64,000 bases of DNA from an uncultured Collinsella sp. (GCA_902495355.1 CABUWV010000007.1:1-64000), one strand, 5' to 3'. Shown: positions 27,212 through 36,405, numbered from the stretch's first letter. Translations and numbers: made by a program. Notes: generated by a model from the sequence alone, not told the origin.

Positions 27212-28594
27212 ATGCACAAGGTGTATTACCAGCCTGAGGGAATTTGGGTAGGCGACATCATGCCGTACGGCGAGGACGGCACGTTCTATCTCTATCATCA
27301 GCGTGACACGCGAAACCCCGGACCTTTCGGAGAGCCGTTTGGCTGGGCACTCGCGACAACCAAGGACTTCGTCAATTACAAAGACTTTGGCGAGAGCCTT
27401 GAGCGTGGCGGCGACGAGGAAGTCGACCAGTATGTTTATGCCGGCACGGTGTTTAAGGTGGGCGACAAGTACCATGCGCTCTACACTGGTTGCAATCGCG
27501 ATAAGGTCAAGGCACGCTTGATGAAGCAGGTTCTTCTTCACGCAACGAGTGACGACGCCGTCAAGTGGGAGAAGAACATCGCCGAGACGCTGCTTCCGCC
27601 CCAGGAGGGTTACGATGACCGCAACTGGCGCGATCCCTTTGTGCTTTGGGATGAGGAGAACGAAGAGTACATGCTCATCCTCGGCACGCGTGTGGGCGAG
27701 GACAAGCGTTTGATGACCGGTCGTCTGGTCAAGTTCACCTCCAAGGACCTGGATACCTGGGAGTTCCAGGGCGACTGGTGGAATCCGGGCCTGTACACCA
27801 TGTTCGAGATGCCTGATCTCTTTAAGATGGGCGACTGGTGGTATCTGGTGTTCTCCGAGTACAGTGATGGCAACAAGACCCGTTACCGCATGTCTCGCTC
27901 TATCAACGGTCCTTGGATCACTCCTGCGGACGATTCCTTCGATGGCCGCGCGTACTATGCCGCGCGTACCGCATTTGATGGCGAGCGCCGCGTTCTCTTT
28001 GGTTGGGTTCCTACGCGTGACGAGGGCGGTGACCCCAGCTCTTACCTGTGGGGTGGCACCTTTATGCCCCTCGAGATCGTTCAGCGTGCCGACGGAACGC
28101 TCGGCACCAAGCTTCCTGACAGCATGCTTGGCGCCTTTGGCGAGGCTAAGGCAGTCGAGGCCTTTGAGCTCTCCTGCGAGTCGGGCAAGGTCGAGCAGGT
28201 GCTCGCCGCGGATGCCGGTTCCACCTATATGCTCGACGCCGACATCGAGCTCGCCGGTGACGCTGCCGGCTTCTCGGTGAAGCTTGCCGAGGACGCCGAG
28301 TCCGGTCTTGCCTATGAGTTCCGCGCCAACCTGCGTGAGGGCAAGCTCGAGTTTACGGCGGCCCCCCAGTATCCGTGGTTCCAGGTCAACAACATGGGCC
28401 TCGAGCGTCCGTTGTTCTTTAAGGGCGAGGGCACTCATCATGTGCGCCTGGTCGTTGACGACGATATCGCGACCATCTTTGTCGATGATGTTGCGCTTAA
28501 CGCTCGATTCTGCAATAAGCAGGGCCAGGGTGTGGCGCTGACGGTCACCGACGGTACGCTTAAGTGCGCAAATGCAACGATCGCGTCTCTGTAA
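27212..28594 (+). CDS. Glycoside hydrolase family 32-like protein with atypical active-site motifs
   Basis: The 460-residue protein has the GH32 layout: a five-bladed propeller (about 1-310) followed by a C-terminal beta-sandwich. The nucleophile motif reads WVGDIMPYG instead of WMNDPNG, the stabiliser motif is intact (NWRDPFVL) and the acid/base motif reads FEMPDLF instead of ECPDLF. The three carboxylates are therefore present, but the sugar-binding surroundings differ from invertases. It probably acts on a fructoside other than plain sucrose-6-phosphate, which the canonical enzyme two genes on would handle. GAAAGGAAG precedes ATG 27212. There is no signal peptide, so it is cytoplasmic. It is the first gene of the operon. 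Confidence 0.85.
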   Translation: MHKVYYQPEGIWVGDIMPYGEDGTFYLYHQRDTRNPGPFGEPFGWALATTKDFVNYKDFGESLERGGDEEVDQYVYAGTVFKVGDKYHALYTGCNRDKVKARLMKQVLLHATSDDAVKWEKNIAETLLPPQEGYDDRNWRDPFVLWDEENEEYMLILGTRVGEDKRLMTGRLVKFTSKDLDTWEFQGDWWNPGLYTMFEMPDLFKMGDWWYLVFSEYSDGNKTRYRMSRSINGPWITPADDSFDGRAYYAARTAFDGERRVLFGWVPTRDEGGDPSSYLWGGTFMPLEIVQRADGTLGTKLPDSMLGAFGEAKAVEAFELSCESGKVEQVLAADAGSTYMLDADIELAGDAAGFSVKLAEDAESGLAYEFRANLREGKLEFTAAPQYPWFQVNNMGLERPLFFKGEGTHHVRLVVDDDIATIFVDDVALNARFCNKQGQGVALTVTDGTLKCANATIASL

Positions 28595-28639
28595 TGGCAT
28601 CAAAACGTCTTATGATTTCGTAAAGGAATGGAGAGGAAC

Positions 28640-30091
28640 ATGGACTACAAAGTAGTGTCTCAGCAAGTCGTCGATAACGTCGGCGGTCTGGAGAACATCG
28701 AGGGCGCCACGCATTGCGTTACGCGTCTGCGTCTGGTGCTCAAGGATACGAGCAAGTACAACAAGGCCGAGCTCGAGAACATCGATGGCGTCAAGGGCGT
28801 GCTGTACAACAGCGGCCAGCTCATGATCATCTTCGGTACCGGTACCGTCAACAAGGTCTACGATGAGTTTATGGCTCTGACGGGCGTTAAGGAGATCAGC
28901 GCTTCCGAGGTCAAGGGCGCCGAGGCGGACAAGAAGGGCAAGTTCTTCTCGGTCCTCAAGGTATTCTCGGACATCTTTATCCCCATCATTCCCGCTTTCG
29001 TCGGCGCTGCTATCATCATCGGCCTTAAGTCGCTGATCGTTGCCAACGGCCTCTTTGGCATGGAGGGCAGCCTTGCCGACCACAGCGAGTTCCTCAAGAA
29101 CCTCGCAAGCTTCTTTGCCATTATCGCCACCACGTTTGACTACCTGCCTGTCCTGGTTATGTACAGCGCGGTCAAGCGTTTTGGCGGTAACCCGATCCTG
29201 GGCATCCTCGTCGGTATCGTCATGGTTCACCCGAGCCTTATGAACCGTAACACGTTCGTTATGGACCCGACGGGTGCTGAGTACTGGAACTTTGGTCCGC
29301 TCTCCATTCCCATGGTTGCTTTCCAGGGCGGCGTGTTCCCTGCAATCCTGACTGCCTGGTTTATGGCCAAGGTCGAGAAGATTGCCCAGAAGTACATCCC
29401 CGAGGTCGTCTCGTTCGTCTTTGTCCCGACCGTTACCCTGATTCTTGCTAACGTCGCCCTGTTCACCGTGTTCGGCCCGCTCGGCAACCTGATCGGCGAC
29501 GTCCTCGCCGGCGTAATCGATATCCTGTACAACAGGATGGGCGTCTTTGGTGCCTTTGTCTTCGCCGCGTTCCTGCAGCCGCTTGTCGTTACCGGTACGC
29601 ATCAGTTCATCCAGGGTATCGAGGCAAACCTCGTTGCCACGACTGGCTTCAACTACATCCAGGCCATCTGGTCGGTTTCCATCATCGCCCAGGGTGGCGG
29701 CGCCATCGGCATGTACCTCATTCACAAGAAGCATTCCAAAGAGCGCAACATCTGCATGTCGTCCTTTATCCCGACGCTGGTCGGAATCTCCGAGCCCGCT
29801 ATCTTCGCTGCAAACATGCGCTACTCGATCATCCCGTTCATCTGCGCATGCATCGGTGCAGGCTGCGGCGGTGCCTTCGTGAAGCTCTTTGAGGTGCGCG
29901 CCATCGGTCAGGGTCTGACCGGTGTGCTTGGCCTGCTCATCGTCACACCCGAGACTCTCGTGTGGTATGTGGCTGGCAATCTCATCGCCTTCATCGTGCC
30001 GATCGTCTTGATCTTTGCCTACAACAAGGCAAAGGGCGTGCCGACCACCGATGAAGAGGGCGCTGGCGCTGGCTTCGACGTTAGCTTCTAG
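28640..30091 (+). CDS. scrA: PTS sucrose-type transporter subunit IIBC
   Basis: The 483-residue protein imports and phosphorylates its sugar. The N-terminal IIB domain carries the phosphorylated cysteine (Cys26 in GATHCVTRLR). From about residue 105 there is a multi-helix IIC domain of the glucose/sucrose superfamily (GNPILGILVGIVMVHPSLMN, GVSEP-type motif as VGISEPAIFA). There is no IIA domain, so a IIA from another system must serve it. GGAGAGG lies just before the ATG at 28640. It is flanked by two GH32 genes in one operon, which points to sucrose or a short fructoside as the substrate. Confidence 0.92.
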   Translation: MDYKVVSQQVVDNVGGLENIEGATHCVTRLRLVLKDTSKYNKAELENIDGVKGVLYNSGQLMIIFGTGTVNKVYDEFMALTGVKEISASEVKGAEADKKGKFFSVLKVFSDIFIPIIPAFVGAAIIIGLKSLIVANGLFGMEGSLADHSEFLKNLASFFAIIATTFDYLPVLVMYSAVKRFGGNPILGILVGIVMVHPSLMNRNTFVMDPTGAEYWNFGPLSIPMVAFQGGVFPAILTAWFMAKVEKIAQKYIPEVVSFVFVPTVTLILANVALFTVFGPLGNLIGDVLAGVIDILYNRMGVFGAFVFAAFLQPLVVTGTHQFIQGIEANLVATTGFNYIQAIWSVSIIAQGGGAIGMYLIHKKHSKERNICMSSFIPTLVGISEPAIFAANMRYSIIPFICACIGAGCGGAFVKLFEVRAIGQGLTGVLGLLIVTPETLVWYVAGNLIAFIVPIVLIFAYNKAKGVPTTDEEGAGAGFDVSF

Positions 30092-30186
30092 TTGAGCCGT
30101 TCAGCGTAATGTGCGGATAAGTCCATTTGGGGAAGGGCGTTCGGCTCGTGTGAGTCGAGCGTCCTTTCCTATAGACGAGAAGGTCA

Positions 30187-31635
30187 ATGGCGATGTTTAA
30201 TCAAAAAAACAAGGTGATGCGTGCGGACTATGAGCAGTGGCGTGCCGGACAGGATGAGACGGCGGCTCGCATCGCGTCCGACCCCGATAGGCTTTTGTTC
30301 CATGTGGAGCCTGAGCTTGGCTGGCTCAACGACCCCAATGGTTTGGTTCAGATTGGTGATACGTATCACATCTATCATCAATACGATCCGTTCGATGCTG
30401 CGCATGGCGGTCCAGTGCTTTGGAACCATCTGACGACAAAGGATTTTGTGACGTACGAGAATCACGGCCCCGTGCTGTTCCCCGATTCCGATTTGGATTC
30501 GAGTGGAGCGTATTCTGGTTCTGCCTTTGTACGTGATGGCAAGATTCACTACTTCTATACCGGCAACGTTAAGCATTTTGACCGCGATGATTACGACTAC
30601 GTGTTGACGGGCCGTGAGCAAAACCAGATTCATATGGTTGCCGAGAATCCCGACGAATTGGGCGAGAAGTGCATAGCTGTTGGACCGGTCGATTACCCCG
30701 ACGATATCGGTACGCACGTGCGCGACCCCAAGATCCTTGAGCACGATGGTATCTACTACATGGTTCTGGGCGCTCGTACGAAAGACGACCGTGGCTGCGT
30801 GCTTGTCTATACCTCGCGCAATCTTGAGGACTGGAGCTATGCGACGCGCATTGAGTTGGGCGAGAAGTTTGGCTTTATGTGGGAGTGCCCCGATCTGTTT
30901 GAGCTCGATGGCGAGCTTATTCTCGTTTGCTGTCCGCAGGGTGTGCCTGCCGATGGTTGGCGTTACCGCAATCCGCATCAGTGCGTGTGGTTCCCCATCG
31001 AGGCCGATTGGGAGGCGCCGAGCTTTAAAATCGTCAGGCAGGGCATGCCCCCGATGGTCGATGCCGGTTTTGATTTCTATGCTCCGCAGTCCTTTGAGGA
31101 TGCTGCAGGCCGGCGTTTGATGATCGGATGGTCGGGTTGCCCCGACGCGACGGCAGAAAACCCGACGGTGGCGCGCGGATGGCAGTGCGCGTTGACGGTG
31201 CCGAGAGAGCTGAGCATACGCGATGGTAAGCTCTGCCAGCAGCCGGCGCACGAGATTGAGAGGATGCGCGGTGACTGCGTTCGCGCGACAGGCGGTGAAA
31301 CCGTTGAGGAGCCGGGCCGCCTGTTTGATCTTGTGGTTTCCTGTGAGGGCGCCAAGATGGCCGAGCTCGAAATCCGCAAGGGTGTCTTTGTGCGTTATGC
31401 GGACGGGATGCTTACCCTCGACATGGGTGACGAAGGCTATGGGCGCGACCAGAGGTCGATCGAGCTCAGCGAGCTTCGCGACCTGCGCGTGCTTTCGGAC
31501 ACTACGATGGTCGAGATTTTTGCCAACGGTGGCGAGGCGGCACTTACGAGCCGTACCTATTCGCCGGCGGTTCCGGCGATGGAGCTGCACGCCGAGGGTG
31601 CGGCATCGATGAATTTCTACCGCCTCGTGCATTAA
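30187..31635 (+). CDS. scrB: Sucrose-6-phosphate hydrolase (GH32)
   Basis: The 482-residue cytoplasmic beta-fructofuranosidase hydrolyses sucrose-6-phosphate to glucose-6-phosphate and fructose. All three GH32 signatures are canonical: WLNDPNG near residue 49, RDPKI near 180 and WECPDLF near 232. A C-terminal beta-sandwich module follows. It is the third gene of the operon behind the PTS IIBC, which fits the phosphorylated substrate. An ATG at 30193 is an alternative start with better spacing from GAAGG. No fructokinase gene is present in the window. Confidence 0.93.
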   Translation: MAMFNQKNKVMRADYEQWRAGQDETAARIASDPDRLLFHVEPELGWLNDPNGLVQIGDTYHIYHQYDPFDAAHGGPVLWNHLTTKDFVTYENHGPVLFPDSDLDSSGAYSGSAFVRDGKIHYFYTGNVKHFDRDDYDYVLTGREQNQIHMVAENPDELGEKCIAVGPVDYPDDIGTHVRDPKILEHDGIYYMVLGARTKDDRGCVLVYTSRNLEDWSYATRIELGEKFGFMWECPDLFELDGELILVCCPQGVPADGWRYRNPHQCVWFPIEADWEAPSFKIVRQGMPPMVDAGFDFYAPQSFEDAAGRRLMIGWSGCPDATAENPTVARGWQCALTVPRELSIRDGKLCQQPAHEIERMRGDCVRATGGETVEEPGRLFDLVVSCEGAKMAELEIRKGVFVRYADGMLTLDMGDEGYGRDQRSIELSELRDLRVLSDTTMVEIFANGGEAALTSRTYSPAVPAMELHAEGAASMNFYRLVH

Positions 31636-31787
31636 CCGTGCGTGGAGCACGATTGGATTTGCTGGACGGAATGTGTCGCAGTTGTCGCGGCCAACTACCG
31701 CTTACCGCATATAGTGACCGTTTGCGGAATAAGTAACACTCCTTAATAAACCGTGTAGAATCTCAGATAAGCACGGAGTTTTCCAGG

Positions 31788-31829
31788 GAGACGCTGTCCT
31801 TTGTTATGTGCAAAGGGCGGCGTCTCTTT
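31788..31829 (+). terminator. Terminator of the sucrose operon
   Basis: Arms GAGACGC and GCGTCTC with a second matched segment (CCTTTG with CAAAGG) form a long stem, followed by TTTGGC. It lies about 150 bp after the scrB stop; nothing else is visible in the 277-bp gap before degV. Confidence 0.65.
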
Positions 31830-31912
31830 GGCGCTTGGGGGTCGTTCTGTAGCAGGACGGCGGGCGTGTGTCACATATTAAAAAGCCAACGTCGAGATGG
31901 GTCGTGATAATA

Positions 31913-32767
31913 ATGGGCAAGTACATAATCGTGGTTGAATCTGGTTCGGATGTGACGCCAGAGCTCTGCGAGCGCTACGGCATCGTGCGCGTGCCTATGC
32001 ATGTCACGATTGGTGACGAGACCGTCGAGGACGGCTCGATCGATCCGCTCGAGATTTATTCGCGCTGCAACGAGTTTGGCGTGATGCCCAAGACCAGCGG
32101 CTGTGCGCCGGCAGATTTTGCGCATGTGTACGACTGCATCCATGCCGAGCAACCCGACGCGACCATTCTGCATCTTGCATATTCCGAGGCCACGACCTGC
32201 TCGCATCAATCATCGAAGATCGCCGCCAAGGGTCGCGACTACGTCTACTCCATGGACACGCGTTTTGTCTCGGTGGGCCAGTCGCTTGTTGTCGTCGAGA
32301 CCGCCAAATACATCGAGGCTCACCCCGATGCCACCGTCGACGAGATCTTCGCCTTCGCGAACTCCGTCATGGACCGCGTGCTGCTGGGCTTTGTTCCTAC
32401 CGATCTTGCCTTCCTTAAGGCGGGCGGTCGCTTGTCCAACGTCGCATTCCTTGGCGCACATCTGCTCAAGATTAAGCCCTGCATTGAGGTGACGGGCGGC
32501 AAGTTCGTGGCGACCAAGAAGTTCCGCGGCTCTATGCTCAAGTGCGCCCGCGCCTTTATTGACCACATGGTTGCGAAGGGCGAGATCGACTACTCGCACA
32601 TTGGCCTGGCGTATTCGGTAGGCCTTTCCCAGGAGCTGCGCGACGACATGGAAGTCTATGCGCACGACCTGGGCTTTAAGGACATTACCTGGACTCAGGT
32701 CGGCGGCGTCATCTCGAGCCACTGCGGCCCGACCGCCTTCGGTGCGGTGCTCACGCTTAAAGCGTAA
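31913..32767 (+). CDS. DegV family protein (fatty-acid binding)
   Basis: The 284-residue protein has the DegV fold markers: an N-terminal IVVESGSDVTPEL, then PMHVTIGDETVEDG, TSGCAPADF, SMDTRFVSVGQ, FLKAGGRLSN and a C-terminal HCGPTAFG. In Firmicutes such proteins (FakB type) present exogenous fatty acids to a FakA kinase. No FakA lies nearby. I start it at ATG 31913, because the open frame upstream has no ribosome site and the family begins with this beta strand. It stands alone between the sucrose operon and pflA. Confidence 0.9.
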   Translation: MGKYIIVVESGSDVTPELCERYGIVRVPMHVTIGDETVEDGSIDPLEIYSRCNEFGVMPKTSGCAPADFAHVYDCIHAEQPDATILHLAYSEATTCSHQSSKIAAKGRDYVYSMDTRFVSVGQSLVVVETAKYIEAHPDATVDEIFAFANSVMDRVLLGFVPTDLAFLKAGGRLSNVAFLGAHLLKIKPCIEVTGGKFVATKKFRGSMLKCARAFIDHMVAKGEIDYSHIGLAYSVGLSQELRDDMEVYAHDLGFKDITWTQVGGVISSHCGPTAFGAVLTLKA

Positions 32768-32845
32768 AGGCCGCAGGCGAGCGTTCTTCAGCCTGACATC
32801 TCGACGTAGACCCCAGCCATGGTGATGGGGGATAGATTAAAACGT

Positions 32846-32894
32846 GCCATTCTAGCCCGAGACGTTTAAACGCAAGCACATGGGCTAGAATGGC
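32846..32894. repeat. 13-bp perfect inverted repeat upstream of pflA
   Basis: GCCATTCTAGCCC (32846-32858) and its exact complement GGGCTAGAATGGC (32882-32894) flank 23 bases containing the palindrome CGTTTAAACG. It lies 48 bp before the pflA start and could be an operator or a hairpin that ends degV transcription; there is no T tract. Confidence 0.6.
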
Positions 32895-32941
32895 TCTGGC
32901 ATTTTAATTGGTTGCATCCAAGGAGAGGCAAGGTAGCGCGA

Positions 32942-33760
32942 ATGGCAGAAATGACGCTTGAGGGTGTGGACGCTCGTCCCGAGGACTCTGCGTTTGCCCT
33001 TGGCCGCGTGCATTCGATCGAGACGATGGGGACGGTCGACGGACCCGGCATCCGCTTCGTAGTGTTTGTCCAAGGCTGCCCCATGCGCTGTGCGTATTGC
33101 CACAACCCCGATACCTGGTCGGTTAACGGCGGCACGATGGTGACCGTCGAGCACCTTATGGACGAGTTCCAGAGTAACCATGAGTTTTACCGCAGCGGTG
33201 GTATTACGGTGTCCGGCGGCGAGCCGCTCCTGCAGCCTGAGTTTTTGGCCGACCTGTTCCACGCCATGCACAATAACCACGATGGTCGTGTGCACACCTG
33301 CTTGGATAGCTGCGGCTATGCGTTCGATCCCGCGCATCCCGAGAAGTTCGATGCCGTGCTCAACGAGACCGACATGGTACTGCTCGATATTAAGCATGCC
33401 GACCCGGTCGAGCATAAAAAGCTGACTGGGTGCGATCCCGCACGCATTCTGGCGTTTGGCGATGAGCTTGCACGTCGCAAGATCAAGGTCGTTATCCGCC
33501 ACGTGGTGGTGCCGGGCATTACCGACACGGTGGAGGAGTGCGAGAAGCTCGGTCGCCTCATCGCTCCATGGCACAACGTGGTGGGCCTGGAAATGCTGCC
33601 GTATCACACGATGGGTGTCGTCAAGTACGAGCAACTGGGCATTCCCTATAAGCTCGAGGGCGTGCCCCAGATGGATACCGCGCGCATGCCCGAGTTGCGT
33701 AATGCCGTTATGACCGGCATGAAAAAGCGCCGCGCGGAGCTAAAAAACGCCATCGGCTAG
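32942..33760 (+). CDS. pflA: Pyruvate formate-lyase-activating enzyme
   Basis: The 272-residue radical SAM enzyme abstracts hydrogen from the PFL glycine to create the glycyl radical. The cluster motif CPMRCAYCHNPD (CxxxCxxC) lies near residues 43-54, preceded by GTVDGPGIRFVVF, a signature of activases. GGITVSGGEPLLQPEF follows. I start at 32942 with AAGG 8 bases upstream. It is separated from its targets (PFL and the separate glycyl-radical subunit) by the sucrose operon and degV, and must act on the small subunit or on the assembled complex. Confidence 0.94.
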   Translation: MAEMTLEGVDARPEDSAFALGRVHSIETMGTVDGPGIRFVVFVQGCPMRCAYCHNPDTWSVNGGTMVTVEHLMDEFQSNHEFYRSGGITVSGGEPLLQPEFLADLFHAMHNNHDGRVHTCLDSCGYAFDPAHPEKFDAVLNETDMVLLDIKHADPVEHKKLTGCDPARILAFGDELARRKIKVVIRHVVVPGITDTVEECEKLGRLIAPWHNVVGLEMLPYHTMGVVKYEQLGIPYKLEGVPQMDTARMPELRNAVMTGMKKRRAELKNAIG

Positions 33761-33882
33761 CAAGTCTTTTGCTCCTCTACGATACCCGCGCTGCGGTGGT
33801 CTAGCGACTTCGTATTGCGCGGTTGAGTCAAAATGCTGGTACCATACCGTGGATAGCAGTTTTCACGGGTTTGGGGGATGGT

Positions 33883-34623
33883 ATGCCTACCATCGCAATC
33901 ATCGGTGCACTCGAAAAAGAGGTTGCGCAGATTAAAGAAGAACTGAACGGCGCTCGTGTGGCACAAGAGGCGGGCTTGACCGTTGTCAACGGCGAGCTCG
34001 ACGGTTTGTCCGTTGTTGCTACGACCGCTGGCATGGGAACCGTAAACGCCGCGGCGGCAACGCAGCATCTCATCAGCAAATATGCCCCGCAGGCCGTTGT
34101 GTTTTCGGGCATTGCGGGTGGCCTAAACCCTAAGCTCCATATTAACGACGTGGTTATAGGCAAGTGCCTGCGCTATCTCGATACTGACACGGCGCTCATC
34201 GCCGAGTCGGCGCCGGGACTCGAGGAGTTTGTCTCGACGCCGGCGTTGGCTGATGTTGCCGCCGCCGTGCTTGCCGAGCATGGATTTGTGGATGCCTCGG
34301 CGGATGAGAATTCTGCGGAGAAGGACCCCAAGCAGTTCCTGTGTGGCACTATCGCCACGGGTGACCGCTTTGTTACGGGTGACGCCATGCGTAACGCTGC
34401 GATTGAGGCCACGCATGCCGATTGCGTCGAGATGGAGGGCGCGGCAATTGCGCACATCGCGGCCAAGAATGGTGTCGATTGCCTGGTGCTGCGCGCTATC
34501 AGCGATAATTGTGACGAGGCATATGACGCGTTTTGCGAGCGCGAGTTCGATCTGGATGAGTACGCTCGCACCGCGAGCGGCATCACGCTTGACATCGTTC
34601 GTCGTATCGCCGCCGCGCAATAG
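33883..34623 (+). CDS. mtnN: 5'-methylthioadenosine/S-adenosylhomocysteine nucleosidase
   Basis: The 246-residue enzyme removes adenine from methylthioadenosine and S-adenosylhomocysteine, and probably from 5'-deoxyadenosine released by radical SAM enzymes. Family features are IAIIGALEKEVAQI at the start, VVFSGIAGGLNPKL, ATGDRFV and the catalytic CVEMEGAAIAH region, plus AISDNCD. GGGGGATGGT is just before the ATG at 33883. It lies next to pflA, a radical SAM gene that produces 5'-deoxyadenosine. Confidence 0.94.
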   Translation: MPTIAIIGALEKEVAQIKEELNGARVAQEAGLTVVNGELDGLSVVATTAGMGTVNAAAATQHLISKYAPQAVVFSGIAGGLNPKLHINDVVIGKCLRYLDTDTALIAESAPGLEEFVSTPALADVAAAVLAEHGFVDASADENSAEKDPKQFLCGTIATGDRFVTGDAMRNAAIEATHADCVEMEGAAIAHIAAKNGVDCLVLRAISDNCDEAYDAFCEREFDLDEYARTASGITLDIVRRIAAAQ

Positions 34624-34662
34624 CACACCCGTTTTGTAAAAATCTACGACCAAGGAGTATCC

Positions 34663-35253
34663 ATGGCCGATTCCATTAACTATCAGCTTGCCAAGTTTGT
34701 TGCCAGCTACGGCAAGGTTTCGCAGATCCCCGAGTCCACCTGTCCCGAGGTGAGCTTTGTGGGCCGCTCCAATGTGGGCAAGTCGTCTATCATGAACAAA
34801 CTCTTTGGCCGCAAGAACCTGGTCAAGGTTTCGAGCACGCCGGGCAAGACGAGCAACATCAATTTCTTCGAGGCCGACGACGTGCACTTTGTGGACCTGC
34901 CGGGCTACGGTTTCGCCCGTCGTTCCAAGGCCGAGCGCGACCGCTGGGCCGAGCTTATCGGCGACTTCTTCGACTCAGAGCGCAGCTTTAACCTGGTTGT
35001 GTCGCTGGTGGACATTCGCCACGACCCCAGTAAACTCGACCATGACATGATCGACTACCTGCAGGGCAACGAGTTCAACTTTATCGTCTGCCTCACCAAA
35101 GCCGACAAGCTCAGCCGCACCCAGCAGGCCCGCCAGGCAGCAGCCATCAAAAAACAGCTCAACGTTCCGGCCGAGAACGTGATCATCACAAGCTCCCAGA
35201 CCGGTATCGGCATCGATGAACTAAAAAAGCGCATCGCCGAGGCCTGCCTCTAG
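34663..35253 (+). CDS. engB: Ribosome biogenesis GTP-binding protein EngB/YsxC
   Basis: A 196-residue TrmE-Era-EngA-EngB type GTPase needed for large ribosomal subunit assembly. The G motifs are complete: GRSNVGKSS (G1, residues about 30-38), a threonine in STPGKTSNIN (G2), DLPGYG (G3), TKADK (G4) and TSSQTGIG (G5). AAGGAG lies 6 bases before the ATG. It follows mtnN by 39 bp and may share its transcript. It is convergent with thrB. Confidence 0.96.
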   Translation: MADSINYQLAKFVASYGKVSQIPESTCPEVSFVGRSNVGKSSIMNKLFGRKNLVKVSSTPGKTSNINFFEADDVHFVDLPGYGFARRSKAERDRWAELIGDFFDSERSFNLVVSLVDIRHDPSKLDHDMIDYLQGNEFNFIVCLTKADKLSRTQQARQAAAIKKQLNVPAENVIITSSQTGIGIDELKKRIAEACL

Positions 35254-35329
35254 CAAGTGCTCCTTACCAGCAAGAGCCCCTGCCAATAAAAATCAACTAT
35301 CAGCTCGGCGCCCCTTCAAAGCGTGGGTC

Positions 35330-35516
35330 CCTGTAGACATCCTCAGCAAGGTAGGCGCAGGGACGGTCGGGATGTTCCCTCAAAATCATTCCGCAGCGCG
35401 AAGGCCCCTTGTCCGTCGCTCCGTAGGAGCAGGGCAAGGGGCCTTCATGCGCGAGGACGATTATGAGGGAACATCCCGACCGTCCCGGACAGGTATATGG
35501 GGAGGATGTCTACAGG
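35330..35516 (-). repeat. Family A nested-stem 3' element (copy A3, after thrB)
   Basis: In sense (minus) orientation, box 1 is CGTCCTCGCGCATG. The inner stem starts AAGGCCCCTTG with a cTACGg apex, and box 2 is GCTGCGGAATGATT. The main stem is a perfect 22-bp inverted repeat (35464-35485 with 35361-35382). A further perfect 15-bp outer arm (35502-35516 with 35330-35344) includes the thrB stop codon itself. Confidence 0.85.
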
Positions 35517-36391
35517 TACTCGATTTGAGCGCCCTCGGTGTCGCACGTCAGAATGTGCGTGTCACACTTGGGGAACTGCTCGCGCAGCTTGACCTGCAGG
35601 AACTTCGCCACGATGGTGTCGTCAGTCACGGCCATGAGGGTCGAGCCGGAGCCACTGATCCAGATGGTCTTGGCGCCTCCGTTAAGGCAGGTGTCGCGCA
35701 CGGCGTTGTAGTCGGGGATGAGGCGGCGGCGATAGGGCTCCTGGATGCGGTCGTCGTTGGCGGCGGCAATCAGGTCGAGGTCACCAGTCTCCAGGCCGCG
35801 CGTCATGCCGGCGATGCGGCCCATTTGCCATACGGCGGTGGAGAGTGGAATCTCCTGTGGCACAACCTTGCGGGCCTCGCTCGTATGCACCTCGTAGGGC
35901 GGAATCACGGTAATAAAACGCAAGCGATCGCTCACCTCATAGCGCAGGCACTGGGGGAGCGAATCAGTCGGCGTAAAGGAGCAGACGGCGCCGCCCAGGA
36001 TGGCGGGGGCGACGTTATCGGGATGGCCCTCGACCTCGGTGGCGATGCGGACGAGTTCGGCGCGGTCGACGGTGTGGCCTGTCAGCGCGGCGGCAGCCAT
36101 GATGCCGGCGACGACGCAGGTGGAGCTGGAACCCAGGCCGCGGGCGACGGGCACGTCGGTCTGAATGTCGATAGCGACGGGGAAGGCCGGCTCGCCCCAG
36201 GCGGCCAGAGCATCGACAAAGCTCACATAGACCAGGTTATTCTCGTTTTGAAACTCCTCGGGGCAGCCCGTGATGGTGAGCTTGTCGGCACGCTCAAAGG
36301 TAAAGTGCGAGTAGAGGCTGACGGCCATGCCGAGGGTATCGTATCCAATGCCCAAGTTGGCGCTGGTTGCTGGGACGGTGATTTTGATCAT
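35510..36391 (-). CDS. thrB: Homoserine kinase
   Basis: A 293-residue GHMP kinase that phosphorylates homoserine in threonine synthesis. It has the N-terminal VPATSANLGIGYDTLG, the ATP loop VARGLGSSSTCVVAGI (near residues 84-99) and a C-terminal KTIWISGSGSTLMA. AGGAGG lies 6 bases before the ATG at 36391; the longer open frame is unsupported. It lies downstream of thrC on the same strand, but a terminator and a 22-bp inverted repeat separate them. The last codons are part of a 3' stem structure. Confidence 0.95.
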   Translation of the reverse strand: MIKITVPATSANLGIGYDTLGMAVSLYSHFTFERADKLTITGCPEEFQNENNLVYVSFVDALAAWGEPAFPVAIDIQTDVPVARGLGSSSTCVVAGIMAAAALTGHTVDRAELVRIATEVEGHPDNVAPAILGGAVCSFTPTDSLPQCLRYEVSDRLRFITVIPPYEVHTSEARKVVPQEIPLSTAVWQMGRIAGMTRGLETGDLDLIAAANDDRIQEPYRRRLIPDYNAVRDTCLNGGAKTIWISGSGSTLMAVTDDTIVAKFLQVKLREQFPKCDTHILTCDTEGAQIEYL

Positions 36392-36405
36392 GTGGGTCCT
36401 CCTGG

